Assembly: GCA_012934845.2 (NCBI GenBank)
Contig: WNNJ02001412.1
Span: 1 to 64,000 of the forward strand
Source: Pomphorhynchus laevis
Taxonomy: Eukaryota; Acanthocephala; Palaeacanthocephala; Echinorhynchida; Pomphorhynchidae
Reading direction: 5' to 3'
DNA length: 64,000 nucleotides
A program made the position numbers and the translations under genes. Position 1 is the stretch's first letter; the number at the start of each line of letters is the position of its first letter. Below, piece by piece: positions 23,101 through 33,715 of the stretch. The notes under the pieces were generated by a model. It was given only the letters and a program-made list of their open reading frames with translations, searched no databases and was not told the origin of the DNA.

Positions 23101-26100
23101 ATCTTTATATTAAATATAGATATATAATTATCTCCAAGAAGCAAATTTGAGAGATTTGTACTCATTGAGTTCCTAAGCGATGGAATTTTGAGTGTTATAG
23201 TTTCATAAATATTTTCTATTAATGGTTATTAAACATTGACTTATTTGAAAATACAAAATATTTGAAGTCTGCCTATATTTATAATTGAGGTTTAAGATAT
23301 AAGCAAAATTAATTTGAAGTATATTATAAATATTCTGTGCCACATATTACCTTCAGAAAAGATTTCACTTTCAAATTAATTTGTTTATCAAATTAATTTG
23401 TTGAATAGATTAATTTAATTTATTTAAATTTTTTAATTTAGTAATTTATTTCCTTCAAATTTTGAAATATCCTTGTTAGTTATAAAAATTTTATATTTTA
23501 TTGGATTGCATGATTTTCATAATCGATGTACGCTGGCATAGGGAAAATTTCTTTTTAAATTTCTTTTTTAAAAGTTAAAAACTTTTAACGAAGCATTAAA
23601 GCAAATTATACAAATTTGAGCAAATTTAATTGCTTTATTTGTGGGATCATTAGTGAACATCGCAAAATGATCAAAAACTATATTAGGAAAACGTCTTTGA
23701 CTCAGTAGATCCTATAATTTTACTAAATTATTTTAGTATGCATTCTTGTTATGGATATCGTAAGTGACTTGCGAGCAACAAATCAATGATGTGATTGCCG
23801 AAAGATCTTTTAATTATGTTAATATCATGGTGTTATTCCTTGGATTAATTTCGACTTTAACTTTATGGATAATTTGAGAATACAAATATTCTAATATATT
23901 ATTAGAAAAATATTATTAATAATAAGATTAATATAATAATATTATTAGAATAAATATTCTAATATATTCTAATAAATATTCTAATTATATTCTAATATTG
24001 TTTCTAATATTGTTATTTATTCTAATATTGTTTTTGTTTTACTTTAGCTATATTTTCTTTCATACTTTTGTTCTTTCTATTGACATTCGTGTTTGTTCTA
24101 TTGCTTGTTGCCAAATTTACGTTACAATGTACAAAAATTCAATTGCTCATTTTCTTGCAAGTCGCAGAATTCAACATTTACCTCAACATCAGCTCGATGT
24201 AACAATGAAATTGAAACTGCCATTGTGTATAGTTGAGTATTACATGCACGATTTTTAACAAGAGTTAACGAACAAACTGTTCATAATAATTTGAATAAGG
24301 TTTTGTAAAACAGCTGCTTGCTCATTTGTGATGAGCAAGCAGCTATCAAAATAAATTGGTGCTTCATTGATCCTGTCCCAAAATGCCAAATTAAAATATG
24401 AATCAACATCAGTTACTTTTATTACCAGTTATCACCTGTCATGTATATTCAGTTAAGAAACTTGTAACGAACTTAACAGTATGGCAGTTATATTCGAATA
24501 CCTCGTGGCAGTCTTAAAATATATAAAAGTATATGTAAAAAATACAAGACAACAAAGGGCTGCACAAATTGTAGCTCTTTGTGTCTTGTATTTTTAATTT
24601 ATTTGTGTTCGCGAAGAAATAAACTTTATATTGGCTTGATTATATATCATATTAACATTAATAAGAAGTAATGAGACTTTATATTAAGAAGTCTCATCTA
24701 CAAGTAAATTCACTTATAAAAGTATAAGTAAATTCGTAGTCGTTTGTTCGCAATGGCCACATTTATAAATGTGGCATTTGGCTATTAATTTGTTAATAAA
24801 TAAATTAATAAAAATTAATAAATTAATAAATTGCTATTCGTTTCCGTGAGAATAAAGCACAAGTAAAATCTAGAACAGATAAAAGGAATAAATTTTCAAA
24901 ATATAAATACATACGATTTTAGTACGCTTTATACAAATCTAGATTTAGTAGATATTAAAGAAGCGTTAGTAAAATTAATTAACCTTATATTCGGAAAAAG
25001 ATATACATATATATGTTATAATAATTATAACGCCTATCTAACAAAAATTAAACCATCAAATAAATATAAATATATGGATAAAATTGAATTAATAGAATCT
25101 TAAATATTTTGATAAATCAAAATTATTTAAAAGTAGGACATCTATATTTAGACAAGTAAAAGGTGTTCCAATTAATGGTAATAGTAGCCCAATTATAGCT
25201 GACTTGTTTTTAAGCTTTATAGAATATGAATTTGTTCATAACAGTTTAAAAAATATAAAATATGTTTTGAAATATAAAATACACATATGTATTTAACTAA
25301 TTTTTATTCTATAAGTGAGCACATTTATCCAGAAAGCCTTATTCTTAACAAAACCAATATTAATGATAAAGAAGGTGTATATCTAGATATGAACATTAAA
25401 TTAACATTAACTAAAACTACTATTAATTTATATCGTAAAGATGACATATTTAAATTTACAAGAAACATATTTTTGCATGAGCATTCATGCATACCATATA
25501 ATATAAAATATAATACATTAAATAATGGAATTCTAAGAATTGCAACAATATGTAATGATATTGGCTTTCTTCAATGTTATTTAAATAATTTAATGGATTG
25601 ATATTTTATTCATATGATATAATATTAAATATAATACATTAAATAATTTTAATTTAATTCTAAGAACTTTAAGATAAAATAAACATTTTATCTAAAGTTA
25701 ATAATACCGCCAATTTCATTAGATCGCTGAATACGAATTAATGAATCAAGGCAAGCCTCGAGACAATTCAGAAACGAATAAAATATGGTTTCCGATGATA
25801 TTACCTCATTAATATCGTACAAACAATATAAACAGAAAATAATTAAATGTATAAATCAACACAAAATTATATCAATAAGATATAAACTCAAACAGAAAAT
25901 AGTCACATGTATAAATCATATACTTATACTTATATAAGTATAAGTATAAGTACTTATACTTATCCAACATATACTTATCCAACTATATGTTGGATAAGTT
26001 TATACAACATCATTGAATAGACAAATATACACAAAAGGACAAAAAATTACAAGAAACATATTTTTAATGAGCAAAATATGTTTCTAAATAATAAACATAT

Positions 26101-27795
26101 TTTTGCATACCATATAATATAAAATATAATACATTAAATAATAAAATTTTAAGAATTGCAACAATATGTTATGATATTGTCTTCAAAATCATTTAAATAA
26201 TTTAATAGATACATATTTTAAACTAGGTTACTATAAAAATAACATCAAGCAGAAAATAGTAAAATATATAAATCAACACAATATTATGTTCGCTATCAAA
26301 GTGTCAATCATCTTCTCAAAAACTTCGCCCCATTTCACCTTTAAATAATAATGAAATTTTATAAACACAATTTTATTAATTTACACAATCTTATTAAAAA
26401 TAAATTAAAAAAACTTAAACTATTAAGCGGAAATTTTTACGGATTATTAATATTATAATATTAATAATATTATTATTAATATTATAATATCCGGTTTGAT
26501 ATTATAATATAATGTCCGGTTTGAGCGGACATTTTTGGATGTCGCAATATTTAATGTACATGCTCCCTCTAACTCCCGAACTGAGTGTAAGGCTGACTTT
26601 GAATACCATGAAAAACGAAAAATTTCGAAGTATGGAGAGCGAATTTTAAGTTTAGAACAGGCGCATTTCAGTCCGTTAATTTTTTCGTCTTCAGGAGGAT
26701 CAAGTCAGGAATCTAATAGGATAATGAAGCAAATAGCGTCAAAATTAAGCTCAAAACGCGAACTCCCATATCCTCAAATAATAAAAAATGTACGAGAGAA
26801 AATTTCATTTGCCTTAGCTCGTGCTGCATCTGCCTGTTTAAGAGCGCCACGCTCTACATATGGAAAACCTATTCACGATCATTTTCGATCAACAGAAGAG
26901 ATGTCACGAAAGCCGGAAGATTCGAATTAAAGAGAAATAACTTAGCTTATGATTGGATTTTTGAATTCTTTAGTTCTTTACTTTTGGACACATTCTTGTA
27001 TGTTTTACGAAAATAAAAATTTTTCTTTAAAAAAAATATTATTATTAATATTATTATTAAAATAATAATATTATTAATATTATTACTTATTATTTAAATA
27101 AGGTAAATAAAGACAAAGTTATATCAAAGTTTTATCAATAGTCTTTTAGTAAGTTTGATTAATTTTATGTTATAATTTTTTGATATTTTAATTTCATCAA
27201 ATATAAATTCCTTTTACATTTTTAAAACGCTTGAAATTATATAAATTAATAACACTTAGATCGAAAAAATAAATTGTACTTTAAGTTAAAATTAGATTAC
27301 ACTTAAGTCTTGCTTATAAAATCGAATATATACAAATGTGAACTTACGTTGAACAGAAACGCCAATTTATTTTCTCTGCTATTTAATTGAGACATAACAG
27401 GATAGTATTCATTACGGGAATTAGCACACGCGTTAGTAGTCTCGTCCTGCCCTGATGTATGTTTCGACTGTTTAAATTGTGCTAAAATACTAGCGAATTG
27501 ACGGAAATTGATTGATCCGTTTTCTCCATAATCTTCGATCATTACATCAACTAGACGTTCACCCAGTGGGTTGATATTAACTTCAGGTATGCTGAGTAAA
27601 TCCTCCCTGGATAAGAAACCAGTATCCTGTTTATCTAGATGCTTAAAACGGTTAAATAGTCGGTGAATTTGTTTAGGTCGGAAACCTTAACAAAATAGTT
27701 TGTAGCAAGTTTAAAATGTTTTTATATTTACCAGTAGCAGTTTGAATTTCTTCAATTTCGTGATCTTGAAGTATTACGCTAGCACTGGTTCCCAT
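19976..27795 (-). CDS. chp1-like: Calcineurin B homologous protein (CHP1-like), 4 exons
   Basis: EF-hand adaptor that in other animals binds Na+/H+ exchangers and regulates their pH response, and can inhibit calcineurin. Joining 27795-27732, 27685-27348, 22635-22570 and 20137-19976 gives 209 aa (human CHP1 is 195). All introns are GT-AG and in phase: 46 bp, 4712 bp and 2432 bp. Starts MGTSASVILQDHEIEEIQ with the MGxxxS myristoylation pattern. EF1 (DKQDTGFLSRED) and EF2 are degenerate, as in the family. EF3 is canonical (DRDHDGQIDKKE, 137-148). EF4 (DDSSKGVITFEQ, 178-189) lacks the usual acidic residues at loop positions 3, 5 and 12. The end KIDLETKMSMKFMN resembles the CHP end (EKVDVEQKMSIRFL) rather than calcineurin B. 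Introns 2 and 3 carry mobile DNA. Confidence 0.9.
20691..20724. repeat. Perfect 13-bp inverted repeat at the edge of the 310-bp unit
   Basis: GCACTACTGCTTC, spacer ACGAAGGG, GAAGCAGTAGTGC. The right arm is the first part of tandem copy 1. Confidence 0.8.
20838..20880 (+). ncRNA. Hammerhead-ribozyme-like motif, copy 1
   Basis: CTGATGA (20838-20844), stem II GTTA-CTGTGA-TGAC, GAAA (20859-20862), stem III ACGGTA-CTTGC-TACCGT ending at 20878, then TC. Core bases and stems II and III fit a hammerhead. With this stem III the cleavage triplet is GUU; an alternative ACG/CGT pairing places a GUC at 20886-20888. Stem I pairing is weak in both models, so self-cleavage is uncertain. Confidence 0.5.
21148..21205 (+). 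ncRNA. Hammerhead-ribozyme-like motif, copy 2
   Basis: CTGATGA (21148-21154), stem II GTCA-TTGTGA-TGAC (a U.G pair of copy 1 is C-G here), GAAA (21169-21172), stem III ACGGTA-CTTGC-TACTGT, with about 10 extra bases before the conserved TTCTTCCGCGTCTGGC. Confidence 0.45.
21263..22569. other. CHP intron 3, remainder
   Basis: AT-rich DNA with no ORF or repeat recognised. Confidence 0.5.
22570..22635 (-). CDS. chp1-like: CHP exon 3 (EF3 loop)
   Basis: 66-bp exon between CTTTACAG and GTAATT, phase 0 on both sides, encoding LYDRDHDGQIDKKE and LLDVLKMM. Confidence 0.9.
22636..24300. other. CHP intron 2, first part
   Basis: Very AT-rich, with simple (TAATATTCTAA)-like stretches at 23880-24000. The ORF at 23998-24258 is low-complexity hydrophobic sequence without a family match. 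Confidence 0.5.
24312..24774. repeat. Cluster of four short hairpins
   Basis: Four separate inverted repeats within 463 bp: AGCTGCTTGCTCAT/ATGAGCAAGCAGCT (24312-24344); AAAAATACAAGAC...AAAGGGCT/AGCTCTTT...GTCTTGTATTTTT (24538-24594); ATGAGACTT/AAGTCTCAT (about 24671-24699); GCCACATTT/AAATGTGGC (about 24755-24775). No coding sequence. Confidence 0.7.
24866..25600 (+). mobile_element. Penelope-like RT fragment
   Basis: Repeats 12478-13190 at high identity: TYDFSTLYTNLDLVDIKEA, then FRQVKGVPINGNSSPII and ADLFLSFIEYEF (catalytic palm region, near 25140-25240, missing from the 12.7 kb copy), SILNKTNINDKEGVYLDMNI, LYRKDDIFKFTRNIFLHEH. Several frameshifts. In CHP intron 2. Confidence 0.75.
25601..26455 (+). 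mobile_element. Penelope-like scraps
   Basis: Scattered short matches to the PLE coding end (TATAAATCAACACAA near 25850 and 26270; CATACCATATAATATAAAATA near 26107; TTAGGTTACTATAAAAATA near 26226) mixed with other AT-rich DNA. Confidence 0.6.
25918..26003. repeat. Overlapping palindromes
   Basis: CTTATACTTATATAAGTATAAG, then AAGTATAAGTACTTATACTT, then TTATCCAACATA ... TATATGTTGGATAA: three adjoining self-complementary units. Confidence 0.7.
26513..27030 (+). mobile_element. RLE LINE, 5'-truncated 3' end
   Basis: Encodes FERTFLDVAIFN followed by APSN, FEYHEKRK, LIFSSSGGSSQES and ALARAASACLRAPRSTYGKP, aligned with the last 130 residues of the RLE LINE at 15.0-15.4 kb (IDVCIFN, APSN, FEYHESRK, VVLSNSGGAGK). 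It ends in an A-rich tail near 27030. A related but different subfamily. 5' truncation is typical of target-primed insertion. Flanked by (AAT)n-like palindromic AT DNA (26440-26510, 27030-27105). Confidence 0.8.
27348..27685 (-). CDS. chp1-like: CHP exon 2 (EF1, EF2)
   Basis: 338 bp. Encodes FRPKQIHRLFNRFKHLDKQD, LSREDLLSIPEVNINPLGER, GENGSINFRQFASILAQF and LNSRENKLAFLFN, close to CHP1 throughout, with a longer acidic/polar linker between EF2 and EF3. Donor AAC|GTAAGT. Confidence 0.9.
27732..27795 (-). CDS. chp1-like: CHP exon 1 (start, myristoylation signal)
   Basis: ATG at 27795; 21 codons plus one base, donor ACTG|GTAAATA. The following 46-bp intron ends in TTGTTAAG. Confidence 0.9.
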
Positions 27796-27964
27796 TCGGA
27801 AGTAACAATCAGCTTTACGACACTCTCAAATGATAAGTAAATGATATATTTAATAAATCCATATGCTGAATTTAATGGCTTTGTTTTTTTCAATATTAAA
27901 TTCCATCATTTTATGCAAGTAACATTAAATCATTTATTACACGTTACATTTAGAGTTTTAATTT
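27796..27964. other. Upstream region of the CHP gene
   Basis: Would hold the CHP promoter and 5' UTR; no motif is clear. Confidence 0.3.
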
Positions 27965-28366
27965 GTTGAATCTTAGTTTTTTCAAAATAGCTAATTTCTT
28001 AGATATTTTGTAAATTAGCTATATTATGTTCTATTCCATGTTGTTGTCATTAAATAAAGCTCAGAGAATGGTAGCTAAACCTTTTGTTTGAATCCAGCAT
28101 AGGTAAGGTTGTCCTCCCTACCCCAGCTCCAACAGAGAGGCCACTTAAGCCTTTCCCCTTACAAGCTGCCATTTCCCTTTCTTGAAAAGTCATCATTTCC
28201 CTTTTTCTGTAGCTGCCATTTTTTTCCTTCTTGAAAAGTAGTATAGGAGCTGTACCTCCTGAGGAAGATGATTTCCTGTTTGAATCTTAGTTTTTTATAG
28301 CTATTTTGTAAATTAGGTATATTATGTTCTATTCCATGTTGTTGTCATTAAATAAAGCTCAGAGAA
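27965..28366. repeat. Direct repeats of about 90 bp flanking a 210-bp segment
   Basis: 27968-28068 and 28284-28366 share GAATCTTAGTTTTTT, ATTATGTTCTATTCCATGTT and AAATAAAGCTCAGAGAAT. Between them lies a GC-richer segment with CTTGAAAAGT repeats. It could be an insertion with duplicated flanks or a tandem duplication. Confidence 0.6.
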
Positions 28367-30689
28367 TTACATACATATGGTATGAGTACCATATCTTACC
28401 AGTAAGATCTGGTAATTCCCAGATAAAAAAACCCGTAAAATTCATAAACGTGACGAAGAAATGCGATAGATAAAGCGATCATGATAAACGCGTTGAAAAC
28501 ATTTCTGAAATAATTGAAAAGCTTTTTTCTACTTCAAAGGAAAAAACTTATCTGATTTTACTATCATCCATACTTATCTGATTTTACTAGTAATTCATGT
28601 TGATTGATATGACTCTAATATTTATATTTTGATATAAACCTCATTTAATATCATTAATTCTAAAAATTAAATAACTTAATTCATTTTATATTTCTACCTT
28701 GAATTTTGGATAAAGAACGACGAAATAAGAAATATTTTTATATTCCGCTTGCTTCTGCTATCAAAAAATTATATTTTTATCAGGTTGATGTTGGCTAGAT
28801 TCTATTTAAATTGGATATCCGTTGGCGCCGCTCTTTTCTGACATATCTGCAATATTGGGATAACATTTATTCGGGGATAAACTTATTACATTCTAATTTT
28901 GGGTCCGTTGTGGTGATAATGTATTTTTACAATAGGGCGGTTTTGATAAACCTATTACACTCTTATTTCGGGTTCGTAATGTTGATGATACATTCCTAAT
29001 ACTGGGGTCGTCTGGTCCACAAATAGATAATGTATTAAATTCTTTTGACTCCAATATCTAATGAATAGTATCTTAAACGCAAATTTGCGTTTATTTTAAG
29101 ATGAGCGCAAATTTATGCAATAAAGTTTCGAAACCTTTTTGTAGAGTTAGTCATAACTGCGTGACTTATGCACATTGATTGATACTAACATTGCAAAGTT
29201 TGATAAATGAATAAACAGGTTGAGAATACAAATTTTGATTTAGTTCGACGTTATTTCCCATCACATTTAAAGTATAAAATAAGCAAAACAGTACGGATTT
29301 GTTAGCATTCATCACTACAAAGAAGTGTGTTTGAACGTTAGAATAGTTTATAGCTGTTGCATTGTCTTACAATAACTGTTGCTCATCTTACAACGTTAGG
29401 TCATAGTGACCTCATGTTTATGTTCATTAAAGTATTTAAAGAACGCAACTTTAATTATAAAACAATTTTTGCAAATGTCAAACATATGCTATATTAATTA
29501 GAGTGCTGCTGTATAAACGCTACGTGATAACGGCAGCATTTATATTCTCTACCTATCCCAATAAATTTTAGTTGAAACAAGTTTGCTTTAAATAAATTCA
29601 TGTAATTGACAAATAATGGTTTAGTTGATTTCCTACTTTTATTCATTAATTGATTAAATTTATTTCTACTGTTTAAGTTGAAAACTTTTAACTGAAGAAA
29701 AAATAAATTTTAGAAGAATGACAATTCCTCGAGGATTCTCTTTTAGGATGTAATCCTTTACTGAAAGATTGAATTCTAGTAAGATAAATTTGATTATCCA
29801 TCAAAGGAAGCCTTTAATCGAGGATTCCACTTTTAAATTAATTCCGAAGCCAGATTCGTATCTGATACCACTATTTAAATTTTTATTTCATTGATATGCC
29901 AAGACTTTTATTCTGATACTCTCGAAACTACTTTCAAAATATCGTTGTGAACTTTTCTTTAGGTAATCGCACTTATTGAATGCTTTAAATTTTTATGTCA
30001 ATAATTGGTCTATGCCCGCAATCGTGTTATTTCATTCAAACGTAAAACCATCAAATCAGCGAAGTGCTTGCTTACTTGTTGGTGACTGTGTTAGAAAACT
30101 GGTCCTTACCATTTGATCATTCAACCCAGAATTTATTACTAAAGCCAAATTAGTAAATCTAAGTGTACCTCTCCTATTCTTAATTTTAATAAAGAGTGAT
30201 TTTTTGTTTGATGATCGTGTTGCGCTTTGTGAAGTATGCGTCTTTTCCTTATGATAATCGCGTCTTTTTAATGATAAGAATTTTATTGTGTAAATAAAAT
30301 AGCCACATTTTTTATTTGTCTCTAACGTAATTTTTATTGAGAAATGTAATAAGTCCTTCTACTTTCTAAAGTAAAATATTTAGCGAAATATATGTCTTTG
30401 CAAGTGACTAGGTGCGCTAGAAGAGGATTCCTTACCAATCACTTGATGATTCACCTCTTGAGCATTATAAAAATCTTCGTTTTTTTTTGCAGGCTCCGAT
30501 AAGCACAAACAATTTTTTATAATATATTTCACAAATATGATATCTAAACGTGAATAAAACGCTTATATTATTGTATATTAAAATATTATTTAATATTACA
30601 ATTAATGCTAAGATTTCTTTAAAATTGTGAAAAAGTTTATATTTCTAAAGAAGAAGAAAATTTTATATTTATATATAAATATTTTTATA
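28367..30689. other. Intergenic, no gene recognised
   Basis: AT-rich. A degenerate duplication of about 70 bp at 28873-28990 (GATAAACTTATTACATTCTA / GATAAACCTATTACACTCTT). No coding exon, RNA gene or mobile element recognised. Confidence 0.45.
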
Positions 30690-31310
<621 letters not shown>

Positions 31311-31514
31311 GATAAGTGGTCCAGCTTCATCATCGGGTGCCCCTACGTCTTTCGACAACACGATCTTGTGGCTTTGACGTGTGCTTACAGAGAAGTCAAT
31401 AAAGAGTGCATGCTCGAGGTTTGAACTTCGTACATAGAGTTTGCAATGCACAATACTATACTGTAGTACTGCAACGCACAATATTACACAATACTATCTA
31501 CTATTGGATAGTAT

Positions 31515-31729
31515 TGTGTCTCTCAACCAACAAAGCGGCATTATTTGCAATGTTTTGACGCTGCCAAGAGCGATGCGATATGATTCCTTTTGTTGCTGAT
31601 TTGTATAGTGGTTTTGACGCCGCCTCTGATTGTTTATTTTGTGACTGTTAAATGATATGTCGCTCATATATAACTGGTTTCGTTTTCCTCTGTTTTGAGT
31701 TCTAACTCGGGAAAAAATCATTGCCTACA
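31515..31729 (+). repeat. Left LTR (5' portion; rest beyond nested LINE, about 33740-33765)
   Basis: TGTGTCTCTCAACCAACAAA onward matches the right LTR. The terminal piece TTTTAATCAATTTACTTACA reappears after the nested LINE. Confidence 0.8.
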
Positions 31730-33715
31730 GTGTTGCGCTGGATAGCCGCCTGAAAGAAGGCTACTCTGATTGGATCAAAGTGAAACCTCCTTCTCAGCAG
31801 CGTGTCCTGCTCTATCCGCCAACGAATGAGGTCATGAGAGGTGGACAGCTGTTGACGCGACTGCTGCGTACAGAGTGGTTAAAGCAACCACCTCGAGTGT
31901 AGCAGTAAAATGTCGAAAATTGAATTTGTTGATGTGCAATGAAAGGAGGGGGACGGTGGTTTATGAATGAAGTAACCGTTCCTAGCTCTGCGTATCGATG
32001 TGTTGATCCAACGATCAGTTCTGTCGTTGAAATCTCCTAGTATCATGTCATAGCCGCCGTCGATAATCCCATCCAGGAGTTCACGGTTCTTGTGAATATC
32101 CCCTGGACGAATGTAGACATTGGCTAGACTGAGGCGTTTACCGTTCTTAACGAGTGAAACTATCGAACAAGACAGGGCTGGACAAGAGTAATTCAACAGG
32201 AGGGAATACCTTAGGGATCATTTAACTAAGGTCAAGAGTCCTTGAGATGAAGATGAGTGAGGTGGGGTTATGTACGGAGTATAGTGGGTATAAATGTGCT
32301 TTGGGATGTGTCGAGTGATGTCATGGGAGAGACGGATAGACCGCGTTTCCTGAGGACTATAACATCTGCGTCTCTACCAGATAAAAGTCTAAGGGCATAA
32401 GCACCTCCCGAATTCCACTTAAGAATATTCAGTGAAAAAGGATCGGGTTTACTCACCATTGTGTTAAATTAGTTGGAAGGGGGATGCCAACCTAGACAGA
32501 AGTAGGTGCAAGAGGGTTTTCCCTTGCAACTAGCCCCATCACAGTTAGGACCCCCCAAGGCAATATCTTTATTTCCCTGAGAGGCATTTAAGTCTTTTAG
32601 AATCTTTCCCACCTTAAGTGGGGATACCATTCCGGCAGAACCCCCTCTTCTTAGTTCGAGGGGTTGACTTTAGGTCTACTGGAACCTGAGTGACCAGAGG
32701 GATAAAAAAGGCTTTTAGCTCAGCGATGATTGTGCGTTTTTGATTCGCCAAAAGTGTAAGGATGTCGTTGTTAGACATTCCGACTAGAGCAGCAGCTTCT
32801 ACATAGGAGTGAGACAGGGGTTTCATAAATCGTCGACGATAATTCTTGAACGAGGCGCACTTGCGCGACCATGCAGGATGATCCCCACGACAGTTAATGC
32901 ACGAAGGATGTGCCAGGAATTTTTCATTACAGACAATGTGGGTACACTCAGTCGTTTCACATACCCTACATGTTTGGGTCTTACTGCATGCAGACCCCCA
33001 ATGTCCCAGCAGTGGCATCTTTGACAGTGGGGGAACGTCCATCTGTCTTCCTCAATTATTGTAAATTTTAAGTTAAAACCCATAAAGGGGTTGCCTGGGG
33101 AACGGGATAATAGTAGTCCACTATCCAAGTCAGCATTCGCAAATCCAACTGGGAGGGGCTCGCCACCCTTCCTCAGTGCCTGCCTAACTGAGTGCAATTT
33201 GAAGCGACTCTTGAGCTTGTTCGAGTCATCCTCTTCTAAGTACAGTGGAAAGTTCGAAATCTTCAGGCTACATTGGAGCGGCTTGATAGTGATCGACCCG
33301 TGATCCAGATAATGCTCCTCGAAATAAGCCTTATACTCATCCAATATTGAGGCGTTAGTAAAAGAAATCTTCACTGAGTTGGGATAAACCTTAACAGAGT
33401 TAAATATAACTCTTTTGTCGTGAAGACTAATAAAATCACGAAGAAACGTTTGGAACAAGTTATGTTTTTTATAGGTTTTGACGCCTGTATTATGCACAAA
33501 TGTGCTAGCTTTGGAATAGGGGGTAATATCCTCTTATCCGAGCCCAGAAAACAAAAATCACCACTTACTTGTGAGTCCGTCCTACCTTTGGAAGAGAATT
33601 GATGACCAGGAACATTCGCTTCTTCCTTGTTTGCTTGAAAATCGTTGCAAAATAACTAAAGTAATAACTTCAAAATAATTTGAAGCTCCGACATGCTTAA
33701 TTTTTCACTCATTTT
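31730..33715 (-). mobile_element. LINE (ORF1 and APE) nested in the left LTR
   Basis: Reading down from 33715: ORF1 with a gag-like RNA-binding region (33497 to about 33000: KRVIFNSVKVYPNSVKISFT) and zinc knuckles (CRVCETTECTHIVC, CINCRGDHPAWSRKC; 32614-33042); then ORF2 start MVSKPDPFSLNILKWNSGGA (32459) and APE pieces (RLSLANVYIRPGD, MILGDFNDRTDRWINTSI; 31879-32196). The RT is absent, so the copy is truncated on that side. Broken by frameshifts. Jockey/I-like ORF1 organisation; clade uncertain. Confidence 0.75.

Noticed and set aside
23998-24258. Small hydrophobic membrane protein.
   Set aside because: Low-complexity AT-rich intron sequence without family resemblance or splice context.
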